Origin: Adenanthera pavonina
Lineage: Eukaryota > Streptophyta > Magnoliopsida > Fabales > Fabaceae
Direction: 5' to 3'
Length of the DNA stretch: 64,000 nt
NCBI GenBank assembly: GCA_026686845.1
Contig: JAIVEN010000007.1
Coordinates: forward strand, 37,321,001 to 37,385,000
Shown: positions 1 to 11,255 of the stretch, in pieces
Position numbering within the stretch: position 1 is the stretch's first letter
Layout: each line of letters opens with the position of its first letter
Program-made: the position numbers and the translations under genes
The notes under the pieces: model-generated
The model's database searches: none
Seen by the model: only the letters and a program-made list of their open reading frames with translations
Told to the model about the DNA's origin: nothing

Positions 1-480
1 AGAGCTAGGTGGTTATCCCGGAATCAACCTTCTCGGGTCATTGAAAAGGGGCCACTAGTTAAGGTTACCTTGTTATGGTAGTTAACTCATAGTTCTAACC
101 GTATATTAATGGGATCTGTGTCTGTATATCATGCATAACATATTCATGTTATGCATTGTATCTAAATATGTTTTGCCATCATTTTTATATGTATAATTGT
201 GTAAATCATTGGTTATTGGGACGAATATCTTACATCGTGGCTAACAATTCCAGGTGAATGATCTAACGTAATAAGTAAAGTACTAAAAATGGTTTGAAAA
301 AGGAGGATTGAGAATGTATTTATGGATGTTGAGGTTAAGTCCCACAGTGCTTAAATTTGTTTCCTTATTAGTAAAGTACCACCTGTTGACTGTTATGTCT
401 TCGTAACACTACATGTTTCATGTTATGTGCTTGGGTGCCTATAAACTGGATTGCTGTGTACTTCCTATAAACTCTATATA
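1..480. repeat. LTR-like repeat fragment, left flank of the CACTA element
   Basis: No gene is seen. This stretch is nearly identical to 34436-34914, so it belongs to a segment duplicated about 34.4 kb away. Together with 4974-5691, on the other side of the CACTA insertion, it looks like part of an LTR read on the minus strand, because the far end at 5691 reads TGTAATATCC on the minus strand, a common start of plant gypsy LTRs. It runs off the left edge of the window. The assignment to an LTR is inferred. Confidence 0.5.
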
Positions 481-1034
481 CACTAGTACAAAAAAAATCT
501 TTCTAGGACCGCATTTCAGAATGGTTAAGAAAGGAATAGTCTTAAAAATGTGATCGGTGACAATTTTATAAACAAAATTTTAAATTTTTAACTTAAGAAG
601 ATAGTTGCAGTTATAATTGTGTTTAAGGACCCGTTTGGTTTTCAATTTTGTAAAATTAAGTTAAGATAAATGAAGTTTGTAAAAATTAAGTTTAGATAAA
701 GTAAATTTGTTGTAAATTATTATGTTTAGATATTTTTTTTTACAAAAGTAAATTTGACAAAAAAATTATTTAGATAATAAGGGTTAAAAATACTTTTAGA
801 TGAATAATATATAGTAAATTTGTTTCTTATTTTTTCAAAACCCACATTTTGTTAAAAAAAAAAGTAATTTTTTCCCTCCCTTTTCAAAATCACAATTTAA
901 TTAAAAAAAGTCAATTTATATTTGAATAAATATATTTTTTTAGAAAATCATAGTTAGAGATCGTGATTTTTTTTTACAAAAAGAAAAACCACACATGCAC
1001 TATAAAAGTGTTTTCAAGGATGGATTCTTTTATA

Positions 1035-1623
1035 GGGCCCGTTTGGTTTTCAGTTAGTGAAGAATGAGTTTTGATAGAATTGGTTTTATAACGTAGTTAT
1101 GATAAAAATTGGTTTTTGACTAACGTGTTTATGTTTGGATGATATATTTGAAAATTGGTTTTAACAAAACTCATAATTTTCCTCTAAATTGATCTTAAAC
1201 TCTATCTCATGATTAATTTAATTTTCTTGGACTAAAATTTAATCTGCATTTACTCAATTGAGAACATAATATATCTGATATAACATTTTTTTACAGGTCA
1301 TGATCTATAAAAATTAAAATTTTGAAGGGATATTTTGATCAATAAATGGAAAATATTTTGTGAAAATTTTATTTTCCTAAATTTTTTATTTTTTATCATT
1401 TTTATTGATCTATTTGTATTTGACTTTAAAATAAATACAGATAAAAATGGAAAAGGAAAACAGAAAAACAACACTCCTCCTGCTTCTTCAAAACTTCTGT
1501 TCTGCGTAAATAATAATTCTGAAATGGAAACGGAAAAATCCCCAAATACATCCTTATCAAACCTTTATCAAACCTTAGTTTTAACATCAAACCTAGGTTT
1601 GATAAGCGGTCCCAAACACACCA
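1035..1623. mobile_element. Non-autonomous DNA transposon (MITE) inside the CACTA element
   Basis: The duplicate segment at 35470-35485 lacks this block, so it is a clean insertion relative to that copy. The ends read GGGCCCGTTTGG on the left and, on the reverse strand of the right end, TGGTGTGTTTGG, an imperfect terminal inverted repeat. The flanks are consistent with a 3-bp ATA (or 2-bp TA) duplication. The G(T)TTGG ends resemble Tourist/Harbinger MITEs, but the family is not certain. Open reading frames inside are not recognisable proteins. Confidence 0.6.
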
Positions 1624-1739
1624 ATAATTGTCCACTTATGTTAAAATGAAATAAAAAAAAAACTTTCAATGACTGATGTCCTGGAAAGTTTAAGTTTAAA
1701 AAAATAGAAAATTTAAAAACACCTTAAAACCCTTGTCGT

Positions 1740-2150
1740 GCTCACTTGGCCGATCCCTCCTCCTTCTAGTCGCGCATTTTCACTAGCCTACTCCTAGCCG
1801 TTTTCTTGCTCGCTGTCGCCGCTCCCTCTTCATCGTTCACCGCTCCCTCCACGCTGTTGACGCTCCCGCCTCGCCATTGCTGTCACCTCGTCGTCATCAT
1901 TTTCCGGCGCCGACAAACGCTGAAGTCGTGGGTCTTCAGAGAAAATCGATGACGGTTCTTCTTCTTCGGTGCTCTCACAGTCGTTGAACCCTAACATACT
2001 CGCAGTCACCGCTTCTTCTTCGGTACTTTCATAGTTGTTGACCCCTAACCCACCACACACCATCGACGACGCCCCCACTCCCTCACTGTTACCTACTCCG
2101 CGCCGGCGAAACAGAAGGTTCAGTTGTCATAGCCAGGTATATATCTAGCA
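1740..2150. other. GC-richer block, possible 5' part of the captured gene
   Basis: This is a C/T-rich block much richer in GC than its surroundings, repeated almost exactly at 35590-36010. It contains codon-like repeats of TTCTTCTTCGG. It could be the 5' UTR or first exon of the captured CDC48B-like gene lying about 1 kb downstream, but I recognise no protein motif in any frame. The opposite-strand frame (acidic, low complexity) is probably only the shadow of this C/T bias. Confidence 0.3.
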
Positions 2151-3049
2151 TTTGTCTAATATCTCTCTGACGTCTTCCAATTATTTTAGTTTGGAACACG
2201 TGTACTATGCGTAGGTGAAGCTTTTAGATTCTGTTTCTTTCTTGAAAGAGGAAGAACAACATTAGTAGTTTGGAAATATACTAGATGAACTACCTCAATT
2301 TACTTCATAAGTTGTTTGTCTTTAACCTGGTCATCTTGAATTCTCAGCCTCTTGAGAAAACTAATATAAGCTCATATCTACCAGCACCGACTTTGGCCCA
2401 ATTACTATTTGATCATCTGTCCAATTGACTTCACAACATTAGTGCTCATATTCCGGGGTTGACTGCCTTACTGATTATGCGGTGCCCTGTTAACTTCAGT
2501 TCATTGACTTTTAAGTCTTTTCCTTGGTTCAAACTTGGTTGGTTCAGAGTAAATGTTATATGACGGTGTTCTGTAGAACTCCCCAACCTGTACTGAACTT
2601 ATAATGATTAGATTAATGGTGATAGTATTAAAAGTTCTCTGTCAAATTGACGGAGCAACAATGAGTAGGCTAATTTCTTTGCTGACGCATTTTGTAAGAA
2701 AGATGACACTTGGTAGAATGCTTTAAGGTGCTGTTTATACCATGCATTTCATCTTGTGTTTGTTGGTTGGCACATAAATGTTTTGACTTTGGCATGCCCT
2801 GATGGATTACATAGAGTTGTGAGTTGTTATATAATATTCTATCATACTTTTGATTCTTTCTCCCTAGAAGGTATGTTAAAACCTGTAACTTTCCCTATTC
2901 GGTGCTTACCTGATTCTTTGAAACCTGTGGCTTTAATAGTAGAATTCAGGTGCTTTTACAACTGCTTTAGGCTGTTCACTACAGCTTTATTTGTTGTTAT
3001 TTCAGAAAAATTTTCTGCATTAATTTCATGAATCTGGTTTCTGCATACT

Positions 3050-4760
3050 GAGTGAATGCAATTGACCCTGCCCTCAGAAGGTATGGATGTTTTGACACTG
3101 AAATCGAAGTTAATGCTCCAAATGCAGAAGAGTGCTTTCAAATTCTTAAGGTTGGTTGTGCCTTTTGAATGTTAACGGAATTCTGCTGTCATTTGCTCAG
3201 TGATAAAAGTTATCCTTGAGTTTTTCTACCATTTATCTGTTTGATAGAATTCTTTATTTGTTTAGTTTGATCGAGTCAGTTATTTGATATTTCTAACTAC
3301 TGATTTTCAGCCTTACACAAAGAAGATTCCCTTGGATCCCAGTGTTGACTTAAAAATGTTGCTGCATCTTGCAACTGATATGTTGGAGCTGACCTAGAGG
3401 CTGTGTCATGAGGCTACTACATTAGCAGCTTAACGGTCAAGAGATGCTGATGGTAAAAAAAAATTAAGCATAATGATGGAAGATTGGAACAATGCAAGAT
3501 CTATTGTTGGTCCAAGCATAACAAGAGGTGTCACAGTGGAAATTCTGAAAGTGACTTGGGAAGATATTGGAGGATTAAAAGAATTAAAGGTTTGTAAATT
3601 CTGTTATCACTCTGATGTCATCAGAAATCAATGGTATCTGTCTGTATCCTTGAACAGAAAAAGCTCCGGCAAGCTGTTGAATGGCCTATCAAGCATTTGG
3701 AAGCATTTTCAAGATTGGGTATTTCTCTTGTACGTGGGATTCTTTTGCATGGGCCTCTAGGATGTTCCAAAACAAACCTTGCCAAAGCTGGTGCACATGC
3801 TGCCTAAGCTTCTTTCTTTTCCTTGAGGTATTAATAATTTTCAATTTTTTATTAGGGTTTATCTTTGCCTTATGTGAGTGTCTCTGCATGAGTAAGACTT
3901 GGTGTTCATGCCATATGGAGCAAACTAATAGATGCTACTGGGTGACATTTATTCACATATAGAGTCTTTTAGGTCAAAGAATTGGCAACTATTTCTTTGA
4001 AGTCCCACAAAACAATATTGTATCTGAAGTATAATATGACTTGCTCGCTGCCACCTTGGAACCTCTTTCGTATCAACTGTTTTCCATTTTTCATGTTTCT
4101 ACCCTTCTATTGATAGAGATACCTTTCAAGCCTTTTTGAAGTCTATGTTGGCCCTTGAAAGATGTTCCTATCATAAATTTCATCCTTAATATGTTTACTA
4201 TTATCAACTTAATCCCAATGTTTTCTTAAAATGCATTATTTTTGTCCTGACCTTAACTCACTTGGGATTTAATCGATAAGCATAAGCTTCTTGTTCATGA
4301 CAAAAATGATGTAATTTTAAAACACCATAACAAAATTAATGACAATAAACCTCTAGATCAGGACTAAAATGACGTATTTTTCAAACATTAGGCCCAAATT
4401 AATGGCAATAAACTTTGATGACGTGTTTCAAACATTAGGAGTAAATTGATAGTAGTGGTATCTTTCAAGGATCCTCCACATCATTGATCTGATACTTTGG
4501 TTTGTTTTAGATTCTTGTGATCCATATGATTATATTTCTTTTTACAGCATTTTTTTTTTGGCAAGGAAATTCCCAAGCAAAATTGATTTATGAGACAAAT
4601 AATTTTAAAATAATAAATGATGAATTAGTGGTGCAGAAATGTATTCGATGTATGTTGGAGAGGGGGAAGCATTGCTCATTTCAGAGAGCACGCCTTGCAG
4701 CACCCATCATAATATTTTTTGATGAGGCTGATGTGGTAGCTGCCAAACCGTTAGTGGCTT
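3050..4760 (+). pseudogene. CDC48B-like AAA ATPase gene fragments, copy A
   Basis: Broken exons of a plant CDC48B-type AAA ATPase are seen in order with splice-like borders: about 3055-3150 (AIDPALRR...), 3311-3589 (KKIPLDPSVDL, then EDWNNARSIVGPSITRG and VTWEDIGGLKELK), 3658-3827 (KLRQAVEWPIKH, then a Walker A reading GPLGCSKT, normally GPPGCSKT) and about 4637-4760 (RARLAAP, then a Walker B reading FFDEAD). The frame is interrupted by TAG and TAA stops in the second exon, a TAA in the third and a frameshift in the fourth. The N-terminal half of the first ATPase domain and everything after Walker B are absent. The family is an unfoldase of the CDC48/p97 group; this copy cannot encode it. It lies wholly within the CACTA element, so capture by the transposon is the simplest explanation. 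The CDC48B assignment rests on remembered family motifs. Confidence 0.8.
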
Positions 4761-4973
4761 GTTAATCTATTCAAGGATTCTTTTTTTAAATTGACTTTCT
4801 AGGAAGATTTTTTCAAAAGCAGACTTTTTAGGACAGTTGTTAAAACAATTGTCCTAGAAAGTATGAATTAACCGTCCTAGAAAGTCATACTTTCTATTAC
4901 CATCACTTCTACCACTATGCAAGAACCATTCTTGAAAGCTCATTTTAACTGCCCTTGAAAGTTTTTCCTAGTG

Positions 4974-5691
4974 ATAGTTCATGAATGGCCCTTTTGTGTG
5001 TTTGGGCCTATGTTTATGTTAGTGGTATGATGAATGATAATTATGTGGCTTGTGATGTCCTAAGTGTTGTCTTGTCGTTTTGGGTTGGGGATCTGTGGTC
5101 CTATATCCCTTCTAATGTGATTGGTTGGGTTATGAGTCTAGTTGAGTTCACAGGTCCTAGTTGTGCAAATTGGGTATATAACCTATTGAATCGAAGTGGG
5201 GTTCAACGGGGGGTCAAAACCCCAAGGAGTTGTTTTGTTGGGGTAAGATCTCCTTGAACATGGTCCTTGGGTCATATGAGACCTCTTGGTATGGTCATTG
5301 GCTGCAAAAGGGTTGTTGGTAGCAATTGGAGAAGTTTGATTCCTTGTTTTGGTCAAAAGTGACTAATTTGGTGTAGAGCATTCAAATTCTCCAATTGGAT
5401 TTATTTTGGGTCATGGTTGGTGTTTATGGTTAGAGTATGAATAGAGTAACTTGTATGTTTTGGAATTAAGTCAATCGTAAGTTGGTCCACTGCATCGCAA
5501 GTATCAGCAAATTTGCTTATGCAACTGTTGTCATTGGTGTCGCGATGCCAGATTTGAGGCCGTCGCACCGTGCCTCATGTCTCTTTTTGGATTTTGTCTA
5601 GATGTTTTTCTTGCCGCAATGCCACTGTTCTGTCTTGTCTTCTTTAGTTACCCTTATGTGTAGTTGTGTCTTTGGTTGTTAGGATATTACA
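4974..5691 (-). repeat. LTR-like remainder on the right of the CACTA element
   Basis: No gene is seen. The right edge reads GGATATTACA, which on the minus strand is TGTAATATCC, a typical plant gypsy LTR start. With 1-480 this appears to be one LTR split by the CACTA insertion. The internal region of the retrotransposon is not visible. The small open frames here match nothing I recognise. Confidence 0.4.
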
Positions 5692-6599
5692 TCCTTCCTC
5701 TTTTATCAGAACCAAGCACAAACATGAGACTCAACGGCGTCGATGCATACGGAGAAGAATGGAGCAAATCCACCGTTGCCTCCCTATCCCTCATCTCCCT
5801 GGTCTCCTATCATTGTTGCAACCCATAAGTCTAGTGAGATCCACTATCACAGAGCCGAGATCCACCATCAAAACCCATATTTACTGTCACGGTGCTTCTC
5901 TAGCTGGTACTTCTCCCTCCTTCTTTCTCTTTTGTTCCCAACACCCCATCTTCTTCTCCGATAAGTTCTTTTTTTTTTTGGGCTGTTGTTGGTCTGTTTT
6001 TTTATTTTGGTTTTTTGGGTTTGAAATATTGTAGATATAGAGTTTTGCAACTTTCACAAAATAAAAATATATGTAGATCAGTTGTAAATTTAGAAAGGAT
6101 AGTGTAAATTTACGTGAATCAGTTGCAAATATGTGTGAAATTATTTTTTTTTTAGTTAAAAATGTACAGGTATCAGTGGCATATCTAGGTAGAACAGTTA
6201 CAAATTTACATGAATAAGTTGCAAATGTATATGGAATTATTTTTTTGGGGATGATCCTATAAAATTATATTGTGTTTAGTTGCAAATATAGGCGCCCTCT
6301 AATAGTCGACCAGATTCAGTGAGAACTTTTTCTGTCAGTGTATATGATCTGGTCAACCATAGGAAAGACCTTCCTCTTATGGTTGACTATCACCTCAATT
6401 GTAAATTTACTAGTGGCCATTGCTAATCACTGGACATTAATTGTAAATGAATTTATTCAATTAATTAGTAATTCTAATACAAAGTGAGGGAGAGCAAAAT
6501 AGCTTTTTTGCACAACAAAAATATTTATAATTTAGTACTTTGGTATATTTATGTAATTTTGCAAGTTTGAAGTATGTTTTTGAAAATTTTTGCTTCTAA
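5692..6599. other. Intergenic, C/T-rich block and short AT-rich array
   Basis: Between 5740 and 5990 the sequence is C/T-rich with several short overlapping frames, none recognisable. From about 6050 to 6260 the phrase GTTGCAAAT and close variants recur every few tens of bases, a degenerate array similar in style to the array inside the MULE at 43662-45373. Nothing else is supported. Confidence 0.3.
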
Positions 6600-8494
6600 A
6601 AATATTTATTATTTTTCCAAACTTATTATTCTTATAAAAAGCTCTTTAGTAATATAGTCCATGATGTATCATCAGGGATTATCATATATCACTATAATTA
6701 AAAAAATGAAAAGAAAAAGGCAAATCTACAAATAAGTAGTCGTAGGAAAAAAAACTATTTTTGTAGGCTAACTTTCTTGTGTTAATCATTATACCTATTA
6801 TGTTTTCTTGTAAATTTTAATGAAACAACTGTTCCACAAATAAAAGCTCCTTTCATACACTCACGAGAATTTTAAATATAGGACCATTCTATTTTGATCC
6901 TAAATATAAATTATTTTTAAAATATGTGATAATATTTATTATATATTATTAAAATTATCACTATTTAATTTGTCTTAAAGAAAAGAGAGAAAAAATTAAA
7001 TGGGAATAGTTTAAGAGAAAGGTTCTGATTTTTGGAAAACTTACTATAGTTAATTAAAGTTGCTTTATTTGGTTATTACCAACTGCCACAAAAAAGTCCT
7101 CTCCACTGAATGCCTTCATGATTGAAATTTGATCGTTAAGCTACCACAATTTAGTGGTTGAGACTCTTATCAAATCGGTTTAACTTTCTTAATAGTGACC
7201 GTTATACTTCAAGTTAGATCCTTAATCGTGATCACTGCCGGGGATGGCCTAACTTTTTTAAACATAACTATTTTTATTTTTTACAATAACACATATATAA
7301 TTAATTGTAAACATTTCACTATAAATTTTAGGCTAAAATATATAAACTCATCTAATCTTTGGGTCTATTGCACATAACTTTCTTGACTTTTTAATGTTGA
7401 AAAATAACCTCCTTCAACTTTTAGTATAATTTTATAATATCTCAAAACATTGTACTTCACTCAGGCCGAAAATAGTCGATTATTTCCCATACAACCTAAC
7501 ACGTTGTTTTAGGGAGGAAGCCAAAAACGATGGTTTGGGAATTTTATTTTTCAATAAGGGAACTACTGCAACATCGGATCATGGTTCGAGAAATGATAAA
7601 CCAAATATTATAATTATCATTGTTATTTCCGGGTCTGATAATAATTATTGCTATTTCGGAGAGAAAAACGAACAAACAGATATTCTAAAATGGGAGTGGG
7701 CTGCAACATTGTGGGAATTCATCCCAAGATCCATACTGCGTCAACGACAATGTGCAAATATGGCTGAAACCATTTCAAAAATGCCTCTAGGTCAAGCATT
7801 AAAAATCGGACTCATTATTGAATCGATTAAAGTAATAGTTCAACCATTGAACTATTGAACAGTAATTAAAATAGTGGTAATAAAATTAATATATTTTTTT
7901 AATTTTATATGTTATATTTTATTAAAAAATATCATTAATAAATTTCATAACCTAATATTGAAATATAAATAAGTTAATATTAATATATAATTATATTTTG
8001 AATATAAAATAGTCAATTAATATTCTATTTTCATATTATTTGTTAAGTAAATTTATTATTATTAATAATTATGTATCATAATAATACTTATATAATATTA
8101 TAATATTAGAAGAAAAAATTTATACAAAAATAATGCTATTTAGTACTAAAAATAATGCTATTTTATCTTAAAAATTAAGAAAAATTAAAAAAAAAGTCTA
8201 ACCAATTTAAACTGGTTCACAGTCGGTTTTCACAGATTGAAGCTTAGTTCTTGATAGATTCTCACCAATTCTATAATATGTTGATTTTACTCTTCTTTTA
8301 AATTGGACTTGGTATCGGTTCCCACTTAAACCAATCAATTTAGTTTGATTTTTTATACATTACTTTTAAGTTTTCATTTCTAAATCACTTATATTGTCTT
8401 ATTATGAAATCACAAGGCACAAGCCAAAAGACTAGAGTGGGACCAGCAGGGGATTCTTATGTTGTATGCAATCGATGATGGGATCTGAAAATAA
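6600..8494. other. 5' flank of BURP unit 1 with a 570-bp indel
   Basis: This is duplicated upstream sequence of the BURP unit, aligning with about 38930-40160 upstream of BURP3. A block of roughly 570 bp (about 7790-8355) is present here and absent at 40010. It carries short phrases seen in plant DNA transposons but no clear terminal repeats, so I leave it unclassified. An open frame at 7535-7858 is not conserved in the paralogous unit and is not supported as a gene. Confidence 0.5.
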
Positions 8495-8806
8495 GGGAAC
8501 AAGACTCTTAGGGACCCCTCAAGACAAATTATGAAAAATCAAGATCTCTAATTTATCTAATTATCCCCAAGTCCCCAGGTCCTCAACTGGAATAAAAACA
8601 AAACCATATGGACAAAATTAATCCTCAGTTAAGAAACCAAAAACGCACGCACACACGGCTCCCTCGGTGTCAAAATCAGAAAGCTCACGAAGTCATTGTC
8701 TTCATCAACAGAGCTTCATAAAGAGCAAAATTCTTCCTCTCCCTAGGCTAAAAAAATCTTCCTCCCCAAAGCTTGGTGTCATCATCAATTAGTTTTAGGT
8801 AAAGCA

Positions 8807-8995
8807 TTGTTATTCTTCTCTACTGATTATGAATCACAAACTTTTTTGCAGCCTCCTATTACCACACATACTCCTGGTAGACCGCAGACTAGGCGACGGG
8901 AGTCTCAGTTTCAAAACAAGAAGGTGTACATGTGTTCATTTTGTCACCAACCTGGGCATAATCGCTCTAGCTGCAAAAATCCTAATCCTATGTAG
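8807..8995 (+). pseudogene. CCHC zinc-knuckle fragment, probable MULE transposase remnant
   Basis: The 62-residue frame contains CSFCHQPGHNRSSC near its C-terminus, which is exactly C-X2-C-X4-H-X4-C. A basic PGRPQTRRR stretch lies just before it. This order, a basic PGRP-like stretch then a CCHC knuckle, is familiar from the C-termini of plant MuDR-type transposases, which fits its position inside a MULE. Most of the transposase is missing. It reads inward from the left TIR, and captured host sequence is an alternative. I do not expect a functional protein. Confidence 0.55.
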
Positions 8996-9409
8996 ATCTT
9001 CTGTAAATGTGGAAGATGAAAACCACCAGCATATCAACTGGTTCACCACTGAAATGCAGCTGGTTTTTATCTTCAATCTGTTAATGGTTTTGAATAGCTT
9101 TTTTGTATAGATACACACCCCAAATCGATATTTTTTGCAGAAGTTGGGGTTGGCGGAAGTTGGTATGCAGCCCATATATGTTTTTTTTAATGGGCACTGC
9201 ATATAGGTAGGTGATAGTGTTTATTTTTGGGGAACATGGATAGTAAACATGTTAGAATGACAAATTGTAAATTGCTCAGACTACCTTTGATTTATGAATG
9301 TAAGAATGATATATATGCCAGTAACATATATGCAAGTTGAACATGTTTATGTCGTTTGTTAAAATTCAATGTACATGCATGTGTGGAATGATGTCTACCT
9401 AATTTCACA

Positions 9410-10432
9410 AGCGCCTGAAACTAAATTCCCAAGTGATTCAAATTGAATTCTCAAGTCCCCCAAACTGAATTCTCAAGTGTCTCATACCTGAATTCCTAAG
9501 TGTTTCATACCCGAATTCCCAAGTACCTTAAACTAAATTCCCAAGTCCACCAAACTGAATTCCCATGTGACTCAAACTGAATTTCCAAGTGACCTAAACT
9601 GAATTCCTAAGTCTCCCAAACTGAAATCTCAAGTGGCTGAAATTGAATTCTCAAGTGACCCAAACTAAATTCCCAAGTCCCTCAAATTGAATTCCCAAGT
9701 GACCCTACCTTAATTCCCAAGTTTGTCAAACTGAATTCTTAGGTCCCCCAAACTGAATTTTCAAGTGTTTCATACCTGAATTCCCAAGTCCCCAAATTGA
9801 ATTCCCAAGTCCTGAAACTGAATTCTCAAGTCCCCCAAATTGAATTCCCAAGTCTCATACCTGAATTCCTAAGTGTCTCATACCCAAATTCCCAAGTATC
9901 TAAAATTAAATTCCCAAGTCCACTAAACTGAATTCCTAAGTCCCCCAAACTGAATTCCTATGTGACCCAGACTGAATTCTTAAGTGAAAGTCCCCCAAAC
10001 TAAAAACCCAAGTGGCCGAAACTAAATTTCCAATTGACCCAAACTGAATTCCCAAGTCCCTCAAACTGAATTCTCAAGTGACTTTACCTTAATTCCCAAG
10101 TTCGTCAAACTGAATTTCCAAGTCCCCTAAACTAAATTTCCAAGTGTCTCATACCTGAATTCCCAAGTCCCCAAATTGAATTTCCAAGTCCCCAAATTGA
10201 ATTCTCAAGTCCTTTAAACTGAATTCCCAAGTTCGTCAAACTGAATTCTCAAGTCTCCCAAACTAAATTCCCAAGTGACCCAAACTGAATTCCCAAGTCC
10301 CCCAAACTAAATTCTCAAATGTCTCATACCTGAATTTCCAAGTCCCCAAACTGAATTCCTAAGTTCATCAAATTGAATTTCCGAGTCCCTCAAACTGAAT
10401 TCTAAGTCTCCAAACTGAATTCCCAAGTAAAT
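9410..10432. repeat. Minisatellite, 20-22 bp units, forward block
   Basis: About 1 kb is made of degenerate 20-22 bp units of the form AACTGAATTCCCAAGTCCCC, with a variant family in which the tail becomes GTCTCATACC. Most units carry GAATTC or a one-base variant. It lies between the MULE A inverted repeats and continues in the opposite orientation from about 10433. Confidence 0.9.
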
Positions 10433-10851
10433 TGGGGACTTGGGAATTCAGTTTGGGGGGCCTGAAAATTCAGTTTGGGGGACTTGGTAATTCAGGTATG
10501 AGACATTTGAGAATTTAGTTTGGGGGACTTGGAAATTCAGTTTGGGCCACTTGGGAATTCAGTTTGGGGGACTTGAGAATTCAGTTTGACGAACTTGGGA
10601 ATTCAGTTTGGGGACTTGGGAATTCAGTTTAAAGGACTTGGGAGTTCAGGTATGGGATACTTGGGAATTCAGTTTGTGGGATTTGGGAAGTCAGTTTGAC
10701 GAACTTGGGAATTAAGTTAGGGTCACTTGGGAATTAAGGTTAGGTTACTTGGGAATTCAGTTTGGGTCACTTGGGAATTTAGTTTCAGGAACTTGGAAAT
10801 TCAGTTTGACGCACTTGGGAAATCAGTTTGACGCACTTGGGAATTCAATTT
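10433..10851. repeat. Minisatellite, same units, inverted block
   Basis: Units here read as the reverse complement of the forward block, for example GGGGGACTTGGGAATTCAGT. The turn occurs around 10425-10440, so about 420 bp of this block can pair with the forward block as an imperfect hairpin. Both blocks together form the core of MULE A. Confidence 0.9.
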
Positions 10852-11255
10852 TAATTCCTAGCTGTACATAAAATCTAAACCACTACACATATATCATGTC
10901 ATAAAAGTAACAAAACACCACAACATAGATGAGTTTCAGCGTGAATTGGAGTAGAGAATTGAACGCCGAGAGTCGAAAATGATGGATGCAAAAGATTTTG
11001 CCTTTTGAGAAAATGACATTAGGGCATATTTGAAACAAAGGCAGCCATCCGTGCATGCGTGCGTTCATTCGCTTTTGAGTTTTTGACACAGAAGGAGTCG
11101 TGGGTTTTTGAACTGAGGGTTATTTTTGTCTAAGGGCTTTTATTTTTATTCCAGTTGAGGACCTGGGGACTTGGAGATGATTAAACAAATTAGAGATCCT
11201 AATTTATCATAATCTGTCTTGGGGGGTCCCTAAATGTCTTTTTCCCTGAAAATAA

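Larger units (their letters stand above)
481..4973. mobile_element. CACTA (En/Spm-type) element carrying CDC48B-like gene fragments
   Basis: The element begins CACTAGTACAAAAAAA at 481 and ends TTTTTCCTAGTG at 4973, giving CACTA...TAGTG termini. It is flanked by a 3-bp target-site duplication, ATA at 478-480 and at 4974-4976, as expected for CACTA elements. Both subterminal regions repeat short motifs of the type CTTTCTAGGAC and CTTTCAAGGAC in both orientations, a normal CACTA feature. There is no transposase. The interior holds broken exons of a CDC48B-like AAA ATPase with intron sequence retained (3050-4760) and a GC-rich block at 1740-2100, so it is a non-autonomous gene-carrying CACTA. A 589-bp MITE sits at 1035-1623. 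A second copy starting at 34915 is truncated on its right side. Confidence 0.8.
8495..11246. mobile_element. Foldback Mutator-like element (MULE A)
   Basis: The outer ends are long terminal inverted repeats of about 190 bp (left GGGAACAAGACTCTTAGGG; right end reverse complement GGGAAAAAGACATTTAGGG). A perfect 9-bp target-site duplication, TGAAAATAA, lies at 8486-8494 and 11247-11255, which with long TIRs is diagnostic of Mutator-like elements. The paralogous unit at about 40150-40160 holds the uninterrupted empty site with a single TGAAAATAA. Inside are a small CCHC zinc-knuckle frame (8807-8995) and a 1.4-kb minisatellite that reverses orientation near 10432. No full transposase is present, so it is non-autonomous. 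Confidence 0.92.

Noticed and set aside
1830..2078. Acidic open frame on the minus strand, repeated at 35700-36068
   Set aside because: It is low-complexity and follows from the C/T-rich composition of a block more likely to belong to the + strand CDC48B-like gene. No known domain.
5666..6034. 122-residue open frame and overlapping short frames
   Set aside because: Overlapping frames in a C/T-rich block, no recognisable domain, no paralogue in the window.
7535..7858. 107-residue open frame upstream of BURP1
   Set aside because: The paralogous sequence upstream of BURP3 (about 39820-40010) is not open in the same frame, and no motif is recognised.
7790..8355. Block absent from the BURP3 unit as a named transposon
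   Set aside because: It is a clear indel, but I found no terminal inverted repeats or clean duplication, so I leave it unclassified.
9410..10851. CRISPR-like spaced repeats
   Set aside because: Units are directly adjacent and degenerate with no unique spacers, inside a plant MULE; it is a minisatellite.
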